From: Blepharisma stoltei
Taxonomy: Eukaryota > Ciliophora > Heterotrichea > Heterotrichida > Blepharismidae
Reading direction: 5' to 3'
Assembly (NCBI GenBank): GCA_914767885.1
Contig: CAJZBQ010000018.1
Coordinates: forward strand, 372,001 to 436,000
DNA: 64,000 nucleotides
Within the stretch, counting starts at the first letter, position 1. Every line of letters starts with the position of its first letter. The position numbers and the translations under genes are program-made. The notes beneath the pieces are model-generated. The model made no database searches, was not told the origin of the DNA, and worked only from the letters and a program-made list of their open reading frames with translations. Shown here one piece after another: positions 1 to 10,195 of this stretch.

Positions 1-1586
1 ATTATCACATATGCATCTGTAATGCAAAATGGCTTAATCCCTAACTTACTAGACTCTGGGAATAACTCTCGCTATAACGCCAGAGATGCCACTTGGTTTT
101 TCATGCAAGCTATTCAAGATTATATTAAAATGTCTCCTGAAGGCCCTGCTATTTTGCAAGAAATGGTAAAACTTCGCTTTAAAAATGGTGAAATTGACCA
201 TTCAGATACCCCACCAATTCAGCTTGCAGAAATAGTTCACATAATTTTACAGGCCCATGCAAGAGGTATTGAATTCAGAGAAAGAAATGCTGGAACAAGA
301 ATAGACGCTCACATGCGTGATGAGGGTTTCAACATAAAGATAAGCTTTGACCCTCATACAGGATTTATCTATGGAGGAAACAGATGGAACTGTGGAACCT
401 GGATGGATAAAATGGGAAGCTCACCTAAAGCCGGCAACAAAGGTGTCCCTGCAACACCAAGAGATGGAGCTGCAATTGAAATTGTTGCACTTTTGTACTC
501 TAGCATAGACTTTTTCGCTAAATTATTCGAGGAAGGAAAATTCCCATACCAAGGTGTAACCCTCGCAGATCATACAAATTTAAGCTATCATGAGTGGAAA
601 ACTAAAATTGAGCAGTCTTTTGAAAATTATTTCTTTATCCCAGAAGATGGGAATTCTCCACAGGTAAACAGAAAACACTTACTCCCCCCCCCTCCGTGAG
701 TGAACAAAACCATTAGAAAAATCGCTATTTTTTGCCCAAAAACCCACCCTCCGTGAGTGAACAAAAATTTTTTTAATACAAAAATTTTTTATGGAAAAAA
801 AATTTGATATATAAATGATAATTATTATAATGAAATCTAGAGCTAATTCTGTTTAATTTTAAACGAATTGCTTTTTAAAACATAAATTTTATAAATTAAA
901 TTAATATTTGCTTTCCAATTTTTGCGAATTAGGATTTTTTTAAATTTCGAAAACAATATTTTTTAGAAAATTTATATATAAATTTTTTTAAAAAAAAAAA
1001 ATTAACCCCCCTCCGTGAGTGAACAAAATTTTTTTGTTCACTCACGGAGGGGGGGGAGTTAGGGATTCCTGGGATTTATAAAGACACACTAAGAAGCTCG
1101 CTGGATTATACTGACTATCAGTTAAGACCAAATCAGTGCATTGCAATGGCAGTCGCTTCAAAACTGTTCAATCCAGAGCATGCAGCTTTTGCATTGAACC
1201 AAATAACAAAATATTTAATGCCAGGCGTTGGGAGAGGACAAGTTGGGATCAGGACTTTGAATGAGGAGGATAGAGATTATAAGCCATTTTATGATAATTC
1301 TAATGACTCAAATGATTACTCTATCGCGCAAGGGTTCAGCTATCACAATGGACCTGAATGGGTATGGCCTGTTGGGTATTACTTAAGAGCGTTATTAACA
1401 TTTGACCCATCTAAGAAAGACTTTGTAATGAAATGCCTTAAGGAGCATAGAACTTATATTGAAAACTCAGCGTGGATGTCAATCTGTGAGCTAACAGACA
1501 GAGGTGGAAAAGAAAACAAGTTTTCAAGCATGGCCCAAGCTTGGAGCGTGTCAACACTTATTGAAGTCCTTTATGAATTACGCTAA
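1..1586 (+). CDS. AGL: Glycogen debranching enzyme, C-terminal part (5' end outside window)
   Basis: The frame is already open at the first base, so the gene enters from the left. The product is the amylo-alpha-1,6-glucosidase half of glycogen debranching enzyme, which removes alpha-1,6 branch points in cytosolic glycogen breakdown. The segment before the IES holds GLIPNLLDSG, ARDATWF and NCGTWMDKMG. The segment after it holds GPEWVWPVGYY and ends at TAA. WMDKMG and PEWVWP are conserved motifs of the family's glucosidase domain. The coding sequence is broken at 679-1061 by a MITE-type IES. Removing one TTA copy plus the insert joins NRKH to LGIPG in frame, as expected for the family. Identification is confident; the N-terminal transferase domain is not visible. 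Confidence 0.93.
679..1061. mobile_element. MITE-type IES inside the AGL exon
   Basis: An AT-rich 380-bp insert is bounded by TTA on both sides (679-681 and 1059-1061). Ends are TTACTCCCC... and ...GGGGAGTTA, with the subterminal motif CCTCCGTGAGTGAACAAAA. The right end is a near-perfect hairpin (about 1002-1058). A second copy of the CCTCCGTGAGTGAACAAAA motif lies near 750. Precise removal restores the AGL frame. The core, including a GCTTTCCAATTTTTGCGAAT block, recurs in the insertions at 7.9 and 33.2 kb. The 2-bp TA target within TTA fits Tc1/mariner/pogo-type MITEs; that family assignment is inference. Confidence 0.88.
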
Positions 1587-1617
1587 TTTAACCATAAGCT
1601 TATTTAATTTATAACTA

Positions 1618-2129
1618 TATTTACTAATTATATATACATTAAAATGGCGACATGTGAGCCTGCCTCTTGGCGCAACAGTCCAGACCTTATTGTTAAGCAA
1701 ACTGGGACGGACTTTGAGTAGAGAATCAAGTGCAGGCTCAAGAGATGAGTATTCGGATAGGTTTTGGCTACTTTCCTATGGTTGGAAATGGAGAGGCTCA
1801 ATAACCTCCTTTTGGATGCGACTACCAATGGGTTTCGGCCAAGGCTAGAGGCTAGTAGTCTTTTTCCTGTAGCTGTCGAAGGAAGACACTTCGGCACCTG
1901 ACAGGCTCCAAGGAGTTGATCCATGGAATCAAGCTACTCCAATCACCTGTAGTAGGATTGTAAGAGGAGACAGAAGGTACCGAAGTGGCATCCACCTTCG
2001 GGGAAAAGAACATCTGGGCTGGAGTCGAAAAACGGTAAAACCCTCCTGTACAAGAAGCCTTTGGTGACTGTGTCACCAATATAGCTAACGCCTGACTTTA
2101 ATAATCCGAATCCTATCTATTTACTAATT
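1618..2129. mobile_element. SINE-like retroposon, single copy type, with 12-bp TSD
   Basis: A 488-bp block of about 50% GC sits in otherwise AT-rich DNA downstream of AGL. It is flanked by a perfect 12-bp direct repeat, TATTTACTAATT, at 1618-1629 and 2118-2129. The block starts with ATTAAAATGGC, an end motif also seen on other GC-rich elements here. The short open frames on both strands do not resemble any protein I know. Length, GC contrast and a long target-site duplication suggest a non-coding retroposon, but no tRNA or 5S head could be recognised. Confidence 0.65.
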
Positions 2130-2429
2130 TGTGTATATAATGCACTATAATAAAGAATCTCAGAAAGAAGTAATATAGTGGCTTAATATTTCTTCCCAAA
2201 TTAATTTATATTATTTCCTTTAAGCATGCGCTTGACTATTAGCTAATTTTCATTCAATTCAAATAATCTCTCCTATTTTGTTCTGTTAGGTTATCTAAAA
2301 GTTCCATTTACAAATATTAAACTTATTATCAATAGAAATTATTCACCACATCTGATAATATTTTGCTTTGTCTCTACATAATTTTCAATATTCTAATATT
2401 CCTGATCGCTTTTTATATCAATAAAATTA
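2130..2429. other. AT-rich 5' region of the aconitase gene
   Basis: 300 bases of AT-rich sequence between the retroposon's right target duplication and the aconitase ATG. No open frame, repeat or IES end motif was recognised. It presumably holds the promoter and short 5' UTR. Confidence 0.4.
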
Positions 2430-5099
2430 ATGGAAGGAAACAATCCATTCAACTCTCGCTGCCTTCAAGAGCTTCAGGCTAATGGTCAAACTTACAAGTA
2501 TTACAGTCTCCCATCTCTCAATGACGCTCGTTTAGACAAACTCCCATACTCCATAAGAATTCTCCTTGAAAGTGCAATCCGCAATTGTGATGAATTCTCG
2601 ATCAAGTCTTCTGACGTCGAAAACATCTTGAACTGGGCAACTACAAGTCAAATGGACATTGAAATTCCATTCAAGCCTGCACGTGTTGTTTTGCAAGACT
2701 TCACTGGAGTCCCAGCTGTTGTTGATCTTGCTGCTATGCGTGATGCAATGCTAAGGATGGGAAATGACCCTCAGAAAATCAACCCTCTGTGCCCTGCTGA
2801 TCTCGTAATTGACCACTCAATCCAAGCTGATGTGGCAAGATCTCCAGATGCCCTCAGAATGAACGAAGAAATCGAGTTCAACAGAAACAAAGAACGCTTT
2901 GAGTTCTTAAAGTGGGGACAAAATGCTTTCCAGAACTTCTTGATTGTCCCTCCTGGATCAGGGATTGTCCACCAAGTCAACTTGGAATATCTTGCAAGAA
3001 TTATTTTTAATTCTAATGGGTATTTGTACCCAGACTCAGTTGTTGGAACTGATAGTCATACCACCATGATTAATGGAGCTGGTGTTGTAGGTTGGGGTGT
3101 CGGAGGAATTGAAGCAGAAGCAGTCATGCTCGGCCAAGTAATTTCAATGGTTTTACCACAAGTTGTAGGATTCAGACTTACTGGAAATCTCCCACAAACA
3201 GCAACTGCAACAGATTTAGTTTTGACAGCAACTAAAATGCTCAGACAAAGAGGAGTTGTCGGAAAATTCGTAGAATTCTTCGGACCTGGTGTTGAAGGCT
3301 TATCCATTGCAGACAGAGCCACAATAGCTAACATGTCCCCTGAATACGGTGCAACTATGGGCTATTTCCCTATGGACCACAAGACTTTGGATTATTTAAG
3401 ATCATCTGGAAGAACTGACGACCAAATTGCATATATTGAAGCTTATTTAAGAGCCCAAGGCTTATTCAGAGATTTCAATGGTCCTGATCCTGAGTTTTCA
3501 GGCGCAGTTTTAGAGCTTGACTTAAGTACAGTTGTGCCTTGCGTTGCTGGACCTAAGAGACCACATGATAGAGTCCCAGTCTCAGACTTAAAGAACGATT
3601 TCTTGACTGGACTTACAGGACTAGTGAATTTCAAAGGATTCGGAGTTCCAAATCCAGATGCAACAGCCACCTTTGATTATCATGACCAACAGACCACCAT
3701 TAAGCACGGCTCAGTTGTGATTGCAGCCATCACCTCGTGTACAAACACCTCAAATCCTGACGTTATGCTTGCTGCTGGTTTATTAGCTAGAAATGCAGTT
3801 GCTAAAGGGCTAACAGTTTCCCCTCATATCAAGACTACTTTGTCTCCAGGCTCAGGAGTTGTTACTAGATATTTAGAGCTTGCAGGTGTTTTGCCACATT
3901 TAACTCAGCTTGGTTTTGCTTTGGCAGGCTATGGATGTATGACTTGTATTGGAAACAGTGGAGATCTTGACGAAAGCGTCCAAAAAGCAATTCAATCTGA
4001 AGACTTAGTAGCTGCAGCTGTTTTATCAGGCAACAGAAACTTTGAAGGAAGAGTAAACCCATTCACCAGAGCCAACTATTTAGCTTCTCCTCCTCTTGTG
4101 GTCGCTTATGCTTTGGCAGGAAGAGTTGATATTGATTTCGAGACTGAGCCATTAGGCACTTTTGAAGGCGCCCCTGTGTTCTTACGTGATGTCTGGCCGA
4201 CCCGTGATGCTATTGCTCAAACAGTTTCAGAAGTAATTAAGCCAGAAATGTATAGAGAAGTTTATACAAGAATTGCCCAAGGCACCCCATCATGGAACTC
4301 TTTACAAGTTTCAGAAGGGTTTTTATATGAATGGAAAGCAGAGTCCACTTATATCCACAACCCACCTTTCTTCCTAGGTCTAACAGCAGATGTCCCAGCA
4401 ATCAAAGATATTACTGATGCTTATGTTCTTCTTAAGCTTGGAGACTCAATTACCACTGACCATATTTCTCCAGCAGGAAACATTTCTAAGAACTCCCCAG
4501 CTGCAAGATATTTGACATCCAGAGGAGTCCAGCCTAGAGACTTCAACTCATATGGCTCCAGAAGAGGAAATGATGAAGTCATGGCAAGAGGAACTTTTGC
4601 TAATATCAGACTTATCAATCAACTTGTTCAGAACCCAGGCCCTCAAACTGTGCATTTCCCAACTGGCGAAACTATTGATATTTTTGATGCAAGCCAAAGA
4701 TACCAACAGGACGGGCAACAACTCATTGTGATTGCTGGAAAAGAATATGGTTCTGGGTCTTCTAGAGATTGGGCTGCTAAAGGACCATTCCTTTTAGGAA
4801 TTAAAGCAGTCATTGCAGAAAGCTATGAAAGAATCCACAGATCTAACTTAATTGGCATGGGAATTTTACCACTGCAATTCAAGCAAGGAGAAAGTGCAGC
4901 TACTTATGGCCTGACTGGAACTGAGAGATATACAATTGCTCTTGGAGGACAAGTTAAAGTGAACCAAATGATTGAAGTAACTACAAGTGATGGAAAAAGA
5001 TTTGAAGTCATGACAAGAATTGACACTGATGTAGAAGTGGAGTATTTCAGACATAACGGCATTCTGAATTACGTCTTAAGAAAGCTTAATAAAGCATAA
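2430..5099 (+). CDS. ACO1: Aconitate hydratase, cytosolic/IRP1-like
   Basis: Uninterrupted 889-residue protein, the same length as animal cytosolic aconitase (IRP1). It isomerises citrate to isocitrate using a 4Fe-4S cluster. The three cluster cysteines are visible at residues 437 (SCTNTSN), 503 and 506 ([10 protein letters not shown]), matching IRP1 numbering exactly. Substrate motifs include VGTDSHTTM in the N-terminal half and [12 protein letters not shown] in the C-terminal swivel domain. No IES, intron or in-frame TGA is present, which is unusual for a gene of this size in the window. No organelle targeting extension is obvious, so a cytosolic enzyme is likely. Whether it also binds RNA cannot be judged. 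Confidence 0.97.
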   Translation: MEGNNPFNSRCLQELQANGQTYKYYSLPSLNDARLDKLPYSIRILLESAIRNCDEFSIKSSDVENILNWATTSQMDIEIPFKPARVVLQDFTGVPAVVDLAAMRDAMLRMGNDPQKINPLCPADLVIDHSIQADVARSPDALRMNEEIEFNRNKERFEFLKWGQNAFQNFLIVPPGSGIVHQVNLEYLARIIFNSNGYLYPDSVVGTDSHTTMINGAGVVGWGVGGIEAEAVMLGQVISMVLPQVVGFRLTGNLPQTATATDLVLTATKMLRQRGVVGKFVEFFGPGVEGLSIADRATIANMSPEYGATMGYFPMDHKTLDYLRSSGRTDDQIAYIEAYLRAQGLFRDFNGPDPEFSGAVLELDLSTVVPCVAGPKRPHDRVPVSDLKNDFLTGLTGLVNFKGFGVPNPDATATFDYHDQQTTIKHGSVVIAAITSCTNTSNPDVMLAAGLLARNAVAKGLTVSPHIKTTLSPGSGVVTRYLELAGVLPHLTQLGFALAGYGCMTCIGNSGDLDESVQKAIQSEDLVAAAVLSGNRNFEGRVNPFTRANYLASPPLVVAYALAGRVDIDFETEPLGTFEGAPVFLRDVWPTRDAIAQTVSEVIKPEMYREVYTRIAQGTPSWNSLQVSEGFLYEWKAESTYIHNPPFFLGLTADVPAIKDITDAYVLLKLGDSITTDHISPAGNISKNSPAARYLTSRGVQPRDFNSYGSRRGNDEVMARGTFANIRLINQLVQNPGPQTVHFPTGETIDIFDASQRYQQDGQQLIVIAGKEYGSGSSRDWAAKGPFLLGIKAVIAESYERIHRSNLIGMGILPLQFKQGESAATYGLTGTERYTIALGGQVKVNQMIEVTTSDGKRFEVMTRIDTDVEVEYFRHNGILNYVLRKLNKA

Positions 5100-6659
5100 A
5101 AACTTTTTATCATTTTGTGTTTAATAGGAAATATAAGAAAAATGACTAGTAATAACTCTTCAATTATATTTTACCTTAATTATATAAAGACTTGCTAATA
5201 TTAAAAAGATAGCCTTCTTCATTGGGAGAAAATATAGGAAAAATCTTATATTTAAAATTTAAATATTAAATGAACTCTAAACTGATAGAAAATTAGTTTG
5301 TATCTATTTTGTGTAAAAAATTTTAAAAAATTATAGGATTAGGAAAATTGCATTTGTGATGTAATTTATTGCAGTGTCTGATTTCAAAAATATTAAAAAT
5401 CAACCCTTCATGAATGAACTAAATCTACTCGAGAACCAAAGAAAGAATAAGTAAAAGGCATATTAAGCAGAAAACCAAAAAGTGACGTATAAAAAGTACT
5501 AAAGCAATAATATATAAAACACTTATAAAAATTATTGATCAGCAAGTAAATATAAAACATTTTTCTTGGAGACCATTCTCCTGCTTTGAAAATTTACGAA
5601 ATTTCATAACAAATTTGAAGAGATTGGGCTAAGAGAATATATAAAATTGAAGGATTCTTAGATGGAATGTGGGTCAGGGTGACGGAATTACTCGATAAGA
5701 AAAATGAGTGAATGGTGACAGAAGTACCGAAAACTACTAAGCGATTTAGAGTACTAGCTTGATTACATAGAATTTTCTTCACCCACTTAAAATAAAAAGC
5801 GATATAGGTAATTTTTGATTTTACGGCATTAAACTGCGTAAATTATTACTTTAGACTATAAAAAAGTAAATTTCGTCCAGATTTATAGCAATTTATTCAC
5901 CTCATGAACTTAATTTTGCTTATATATACAGTAGTCAAAATATGGCTAGAATCTTAATTTATAGCCGCATTCCATTTATAATTTATATACTCGTCACTAT
6001 TGTTGTGAAAATAAAGAGCCCCTCATAAAAAGCATAGTAATTGATAGCTAAGCTAAATAGTAATAATTTAATTCTGAATCAAAATATTTAAAAAAATTCT
6101 AGAGATTGCAATACTAGTTTAAGGCTTCCTACAGAAATTTTTAATAATATCATCGTGAATTTAAACAGTGTAAATGCAGTAATTTGATTGCTTATAATTC
6201 TTATATAATTTTTGGATAAAATATATAGTTGCTAGTCATTTAATTTTTCAAGAGTGTCCGCAAACTTAAGCAATGCGCCAGAATATGCTATTTCATTTTC
6301 TGATTTAAAATTCAGTCATATAATTTGATAGCTACCTAATTAAAATTGATAATCCCAAATTTATTTGCTTTATTAAATTTCCCATTGCCTAATTTTTTTT
6401 AAGCCCTATTATCCCTTATTATCCTATGAATTGCAAGAATAATAAATAGTGTTTTTCACTCTAAAATTTGGATATGTAATTTCTCCATTCATTCAGAACC
6501 AATTTAAGTAAAGGCTTTGCTAATCAACATTTATTATTGGTGTAGTTTACTCCCAATTTTGCTTATGGAGATCTCTTATCAAATTCCTTTGAAGTTTTAA
6601 ATATTGTAATGCAAAATTTCTAATAAGCAGTTAAGGAACTTATATTATACTTCTTTTTC
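5100..6659. other. 1.56-kb AT-rich intergenic stretch
   Basis: No convincing gene. With TGA as Trp there is a roughly 60-codon open stretch on + near 5595-5790, and an overlapping standard-code frame on -, but neither resembles a known family. A fragment near 5403 (CCCTTCATGAATGAACTAAA) weakly resembles the MITE end CCTCCGTGAGTGAACAAAA, so an eroded MITE relic is possible. The rest is low-complexity A/T. Confidence 0.4.
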
Positions 6660-7406
6660 ATGGTAAAAATTTCAGTACTAAAAAATTATAAAATGTTGCC
6701 ATCTATGGGTCAAGTTATCGCCAAAACCATACCACCATTTTGGAACAACCCAAGCAGGAAATCCAGACATGAATCGTGCGTGCTCTCGCTATTTTATAAC
6801 CCCAAAAGTCCTATTTTCAAGCCACCGAAAAAAGAATACTTGCGCTGCAAATTAATCAGAGGTCACAAGCGTATTCTTAGGCAAATAAAAAAATGCATAA
6901 TACCAGCAAAGACACTGAATAGAATTGACCCCTCCAACCCCAGTGCACTTCGTCAGTACGAGGCACTCAGAAATTGCTACTACAGAAATGCTGATGAGCT
7001 CGATCCGCTAACAGAGACAGTAAAAGGCCCAATTACTGACGGAAGGGCAAAGAGAAAGTCAGCATGGTGCGAGGACATTGAAAACAGCTTTAACATGTCT
7101 TTCTGTAGATCTTACTTCGCTCCAAACTCCATACGAGAGTCTTATTTCTTGTATGTTGAACTGATCTTTATGGAGCTTGATGCTGAAGTTTTATGCGATA
7201 AGTTTGATTTCCACTGCTGCAGAGAGAAGAATCATTCCGGTGAATGCATCGAGAAGTGGCTACTCATGAAAAATATTATACAATTCGACATGATCAGAGA
7301 ACTGGATCATGAACCTATAGTTTGTTCAGAAATCATTCTCCCTAACTATGGCTTAGATAAGCTCAAACACGCACATTCTGAAATGATTAGCCAAGCTAAT
7401 ATGTAA
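6660..7406 (+). CDS. Hypothetical protein, cysteine-containing
   Basis: A 248-codon frame starting at ATG and ending at TAA. An internal ATG (MLPSMGQ, residue 12) is an alternative start. The protein is basic, with IRGHKRILRQIKKC near residue 65, and has a cysteine cluster in the C-terminal third (LCDKFDFHCCREKNHSGEC, about residues 183-201), which could bind metal or form disulfides. No signal peptide, membrane segment or recognisable domain. Codon use and base composition are gene-like compared with the flanks. It stands alone between two long non-coding stretches. Function unknown. Confidence 0.6.
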   Translation: MVKISVLKNYKMLPSMGQVIAKTIPPFWNNPSRKSRHESCVLSLFYNPKSPIFKPPKKEYLRCKLIRGHKRILRQIKKCIIPAKTLNRIDPSNPSALRQYEALRNCYYRNADELDPLTETVKGPITDGRAKRKSAWCEDIENSFNMSFCRSYFAPNSIRESYFLYVELIFMELDAEVLCDKFDFHCCREKNHSGECIEKWLLMKNIIQFDMIRELDHEPIVCSEIILPNYGLDKLKHAHSEMISQANM

Positions 7407-7876
7407 GAAGAAGAAAACTCATGACCTGGAGACACCTTAAATAGCCAAAAATATGTTAATAAATAAATAAATAGGATGTCAATATGATGTAAAAATTACT
7501 CAGAAATCATATCAAAAAAGAAAAAAAGAATATTTTGTAATAAAAATTTTTGAACTATCAGTGGGTTTACGCTTCTATGAAAATTGTTAATTAAATTTGA
7601 GCTGATTATTATTATTATTACAGTTGCTTAAATACTACAAAAAAAACAAATTTTTTACGTTGATTATTGTCATTTTTATAAAAAATATTTATCAATAATT
7701 CTTAAGCCTACTGTTTATATAATTTAGATCAAAGAAAATTGTCGGTTGATCAATGAATGAAGATGATTACTTGCAAAATATTCAAAAAAATCGATTTGAA
7801 TTCAAATAATAAATAGAGAACGCAAGGCTTTCTTAATTGCTAAATATAATCAATTCTAAAATGCTATTCGAGTAAC

Positions 7877-8177
7877 TTACTCCCCTTGTTCGATCACAGG
7901 GGTTAATTTTTTTTTTTAAGAAAAGTTTATATATAAATTTTATAGTAAGTTTTATTTTTTGAAATGCTAAAAATTCTAATTCGCAAAAATTGGAAAGCAA
8001 AAATTAATTTAATCTGTGAAATTTATGCTTTAAAATGCAAGCTGTTTAAAATAAAATAGAATTATCTAGACAATTCATCATATTAATTATTACTTATATA
8101 TTTTAAAAATTTTTTTATCAGAAATTTTTATATATTAAAAAAATTTTTGCTTTATCACGGAAAGAGAGGGGGAGTTA
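7877..8177. mobile_element. MITE-type IES, intergenic, reverse orientation
   Basis: Bounded by TTACTCCCC at 7877 and GGGGAGTTA ending at 8177 (298 bp plus one TTA). The interior contains the reverse complement of the AGL MITE core (CTAATTCGCAAAAATTGG, then GAAAGCAAA and ATTAATTTAAT), so it is the same family in the opposite direction. It shares a further block, TTTAAAATGCAAGCTGTTTA, with the element at 48.2 kb. It lies 46 bp beyond the stop of the gene at 8224-9827, in gene-free DNA. Confidence 0.78.
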
Positions 8178-8223
8178 AAGAATAATTTATAAACATTAAA
8201 AAAATTTTAGGCTTTAATATTTT

Positions 8224-9827
8224 TTATACATACTCGGAAAAATCTTTAAACGACCTATTTCCTAACTCAAATGATTGCTGCTTTATTTCATGATGGATAG
8301 ATCTTTTTTTATTACTATTCGTTTTTTTGATTAATGAAAGTTTATGCTCTCTAACGCTATCTTTTGCAATTTTGAAAATTAGCTTTCCATTAGTATATTG
8401 ATGAGAAGTATCATGAATAGAAGTTATTATGAAGCCCCTGTCCTTTGGAAACTTCAGTCCCATCGAATCACGTCTATTTCTGAAATTCTCTTCTGCATTG
8501 TATATTGTTTTAATCAAAGGAAAATTCATTTGATAGTTTACTTTATGACTTTGAGAAATTTTTGTATAGCCCAATTCTTGCGTTAGATCAGCCTTGTCTG
8601 ATGTCAACCAAAGTCAGATGAGGAGTTGATAAACCAACACTTGTTCGCAAAAACAATTCCTATATGTTAAATGTCCAACAACAAGAGGACTTGTCCAGCA
8701 AGCGTTGGCTTGTCAAATCTCCAGCTGACACAGGGGACATCAGACAAACTCTATCAAAAGCAAGGATCGGGCTATATGTGCTTCTTGTGTCGCATAGTGC
8801 TTACTAATACTTATCGGAGCTCTCACATAGTTAGGCATGGGCACTGATTTTTTTCTGATAGAAGGCTTAGTGCTCGGAAACGAATAGCTTTCGTTTAGTG
8901 GGTCAATTTTTTGGCTTTCGTTAAAGCTTGCTTGCATAATATTAGCAGATGGCGGTCTTTGAATGGAACTATTCATTAATTGATTAGACTGTCTTTTTTG
9001 AAGATGCTTCGATTTTGATCTCTCTAACTCATTTTTATGCTCAATTTTCAAAGCTTTATACTCAATTCTTTTGTCGTCATTATCTGATGAATCTGAGTCA
9101 GACTCCGAGCTTTCAACTTCTTGAGCTTCTTCATGAGTTATTTGCTCATTATATATAATGCCAACTTCATTTAACAATTCTTTTATTTCTATATTTTCTG
9201 TATTTTCCTCGCTATATAATTAAAATGTGGCCTCAGCCTGGCCATTGAGCTTTAAGCACATATTTTAATTAATTTCGGCAAGGTTCTGAAATGGAAATAT
9301 ATGCTAGGTAACTAATCCTAATACTTTTAGGGCCTTGCCTTAGTCCGCTTTAAGGAACTGGATTTTGCCTCGAGGGATAGGAAAACTTGGAGTCGGAAAA
9401 ACCTTCTAGGCCTATCGGGCAATCACTAGCGTGAAGCAGGAGTTATGCCCTCGGCTATAAGTTTACCTTTTTGTTGGGAGTAAACCAGAATTCCGATTTT
9501 TGGAATTTCTATGCAGGCAGTCCTCGTCTGCCGTATGTCACGTGGCCACAGTCGATCACTCTCCGTTTGGCGCGAGCCTCAGGAGGATATAAGCTAAACC
9601 CCCTAGTGGGGAGGCGGCAGTTGGCCATGCGAAGAGATGTGGAGAAGCTCACCTGCGGGTGCATCTGAAGCTACTCGATATTCTAATTTAATGGTAATGA
9701 TATTTTGCTCGTCATAATTTTCTTCCATATCAAGCGTATTTATTTCTTGAGTCAAGCAGATGTCTGCAATGCTTCCAATCTCTGATTTGTTTTCTGCTCT
9801 ATCATGATCATAAATGGCGTCACTCAT
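8224..9827 (-). CDS. Hypothetical acidic low-complexity protein, interrupted by two insertions
   Basis: The ATG at 9827 opens MSDAIYDHDRAENKSEIG. The frame is broken at 9208-9690 by a GC-rich retroposon and resumes as YSEENTENIEIKELLNEV. Joining across the imperfect target duplication gives ITIKLYSEEN in frame. The middle is a Ser/Asp/Glu run (ESSESDSDSSDNDD) followed by a basic, Ser/Pro-rich region. A second insertion with 12-bp inverted ends lies at 8594-8747. Its in-frame reading is open only because TGA is Trp, and it is strangely W/C-rich, so I take it as inserted DNA. The C-terminal part, SDKADLTQEL to DFSEYV, is Lys/Ser-rich. No known domain. Function unknown; exon structure uncertain. 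Confidence 0.6.
8594..8747. mobile_element. Small inverted-repeat element (154 bp)
   Basis: TTGTCTGATGTC at 8594-8605 is perfectly inverted at 8736-8747, and the similarity extends imperfectly about 15 bases further inward (GTCAG...TGG on both sides). The interior holds several TTGTCC and GGACA iterations. No clear target duplication. It lies within the reading frame of an unknown protein and translates to an unusual W/C-rich stretch, which suggests a MITE rather than coding sequence. Confidence 0.55.
9208..9690. mobile_element. SINE-like retroposon with decayed target duplication
   Basis: About 450 bp of GC-rich sequence interrupts an AT-rich exon. Flanks are related but not identical: CTCGCTATATAATTA at 9208-9222 and CTCGATATTCTAATTTA at 9674-9690. 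This fits an old target-site duplication. No open reading frame with recognisable homology. No relationship to the other retroposons could be seen by eye. Confidence 0.55.
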
Positions 9828-10195
9828 ATTTTCTCTTTTACATTTTATAATTATGAGGTTTGGCTTTCCACAGCGATTTTATCATGGCTATGATAGGGCT
9901 TCAAGTGCCTGCAGTGCTCAACTCAAGACTCTGTCCCTTAGGGAAATCGAATTTTTGGAAGCATGCCACAACCCCAGGCAGTGGAGGCTGGACCTTTAAA
10001 ATGTCTGACGGACCTAAGTTTGTTTTGCCCAAGAGCCGTAAGAATGGCAGTCGAAATCCGAACACACGAAGTCTATGGACTATTCATAGGTGAAGCTGTG
10101 TGGTGTCTGACGTGACGGTGAACCTGAACCCAAAGTAGGGACAGAAGCCCAAACAATTGATTTAATATTGATACTAAACGAGAAAAAAATTTATC
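9828..10195. mobile_element. Probable SINE-like GC-rich block in intergenic DNA
   Basis: Between the start of the unknown gene (9827) and the carboxypeptidase stop (10196), positions about 9850-10160 have much higher GC and complexity than the flanks, like the other retroposon insertions. No target duplication or matching copy was found in the window. Short + strand open frames here look non-coding. Classification rests only on composition and context. Confidence 0.4.

Noticed and set aside
684-1058. C and G homopolymer runs as telomeric repeats or chromosome ends
   Set aside because: They are the ends of a TTA-bounded MITE inside an exon. No tandem telomere-like array exists anywhere in the window; the CCCTAAC words at 31905 and 63791 are single and sit at SINE-like element ends.
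5594-5782. Minus-strand standard-code frame and overlapping + frame with TGA as Trp
   Set aside because: Short, low similarity to anything, and both strands are open by chance in the same place. Kept only as a remark in the intergenic description.
8594-8747. W/C-rich in-frame stretch as part of the protein
   Set aside because: It coincides exactly with an inverted-repeat-bounded segment and has four TGA-Trp codons in about 50, unlike the rest of the protein. Insertion is the better reading, though the frame is open.
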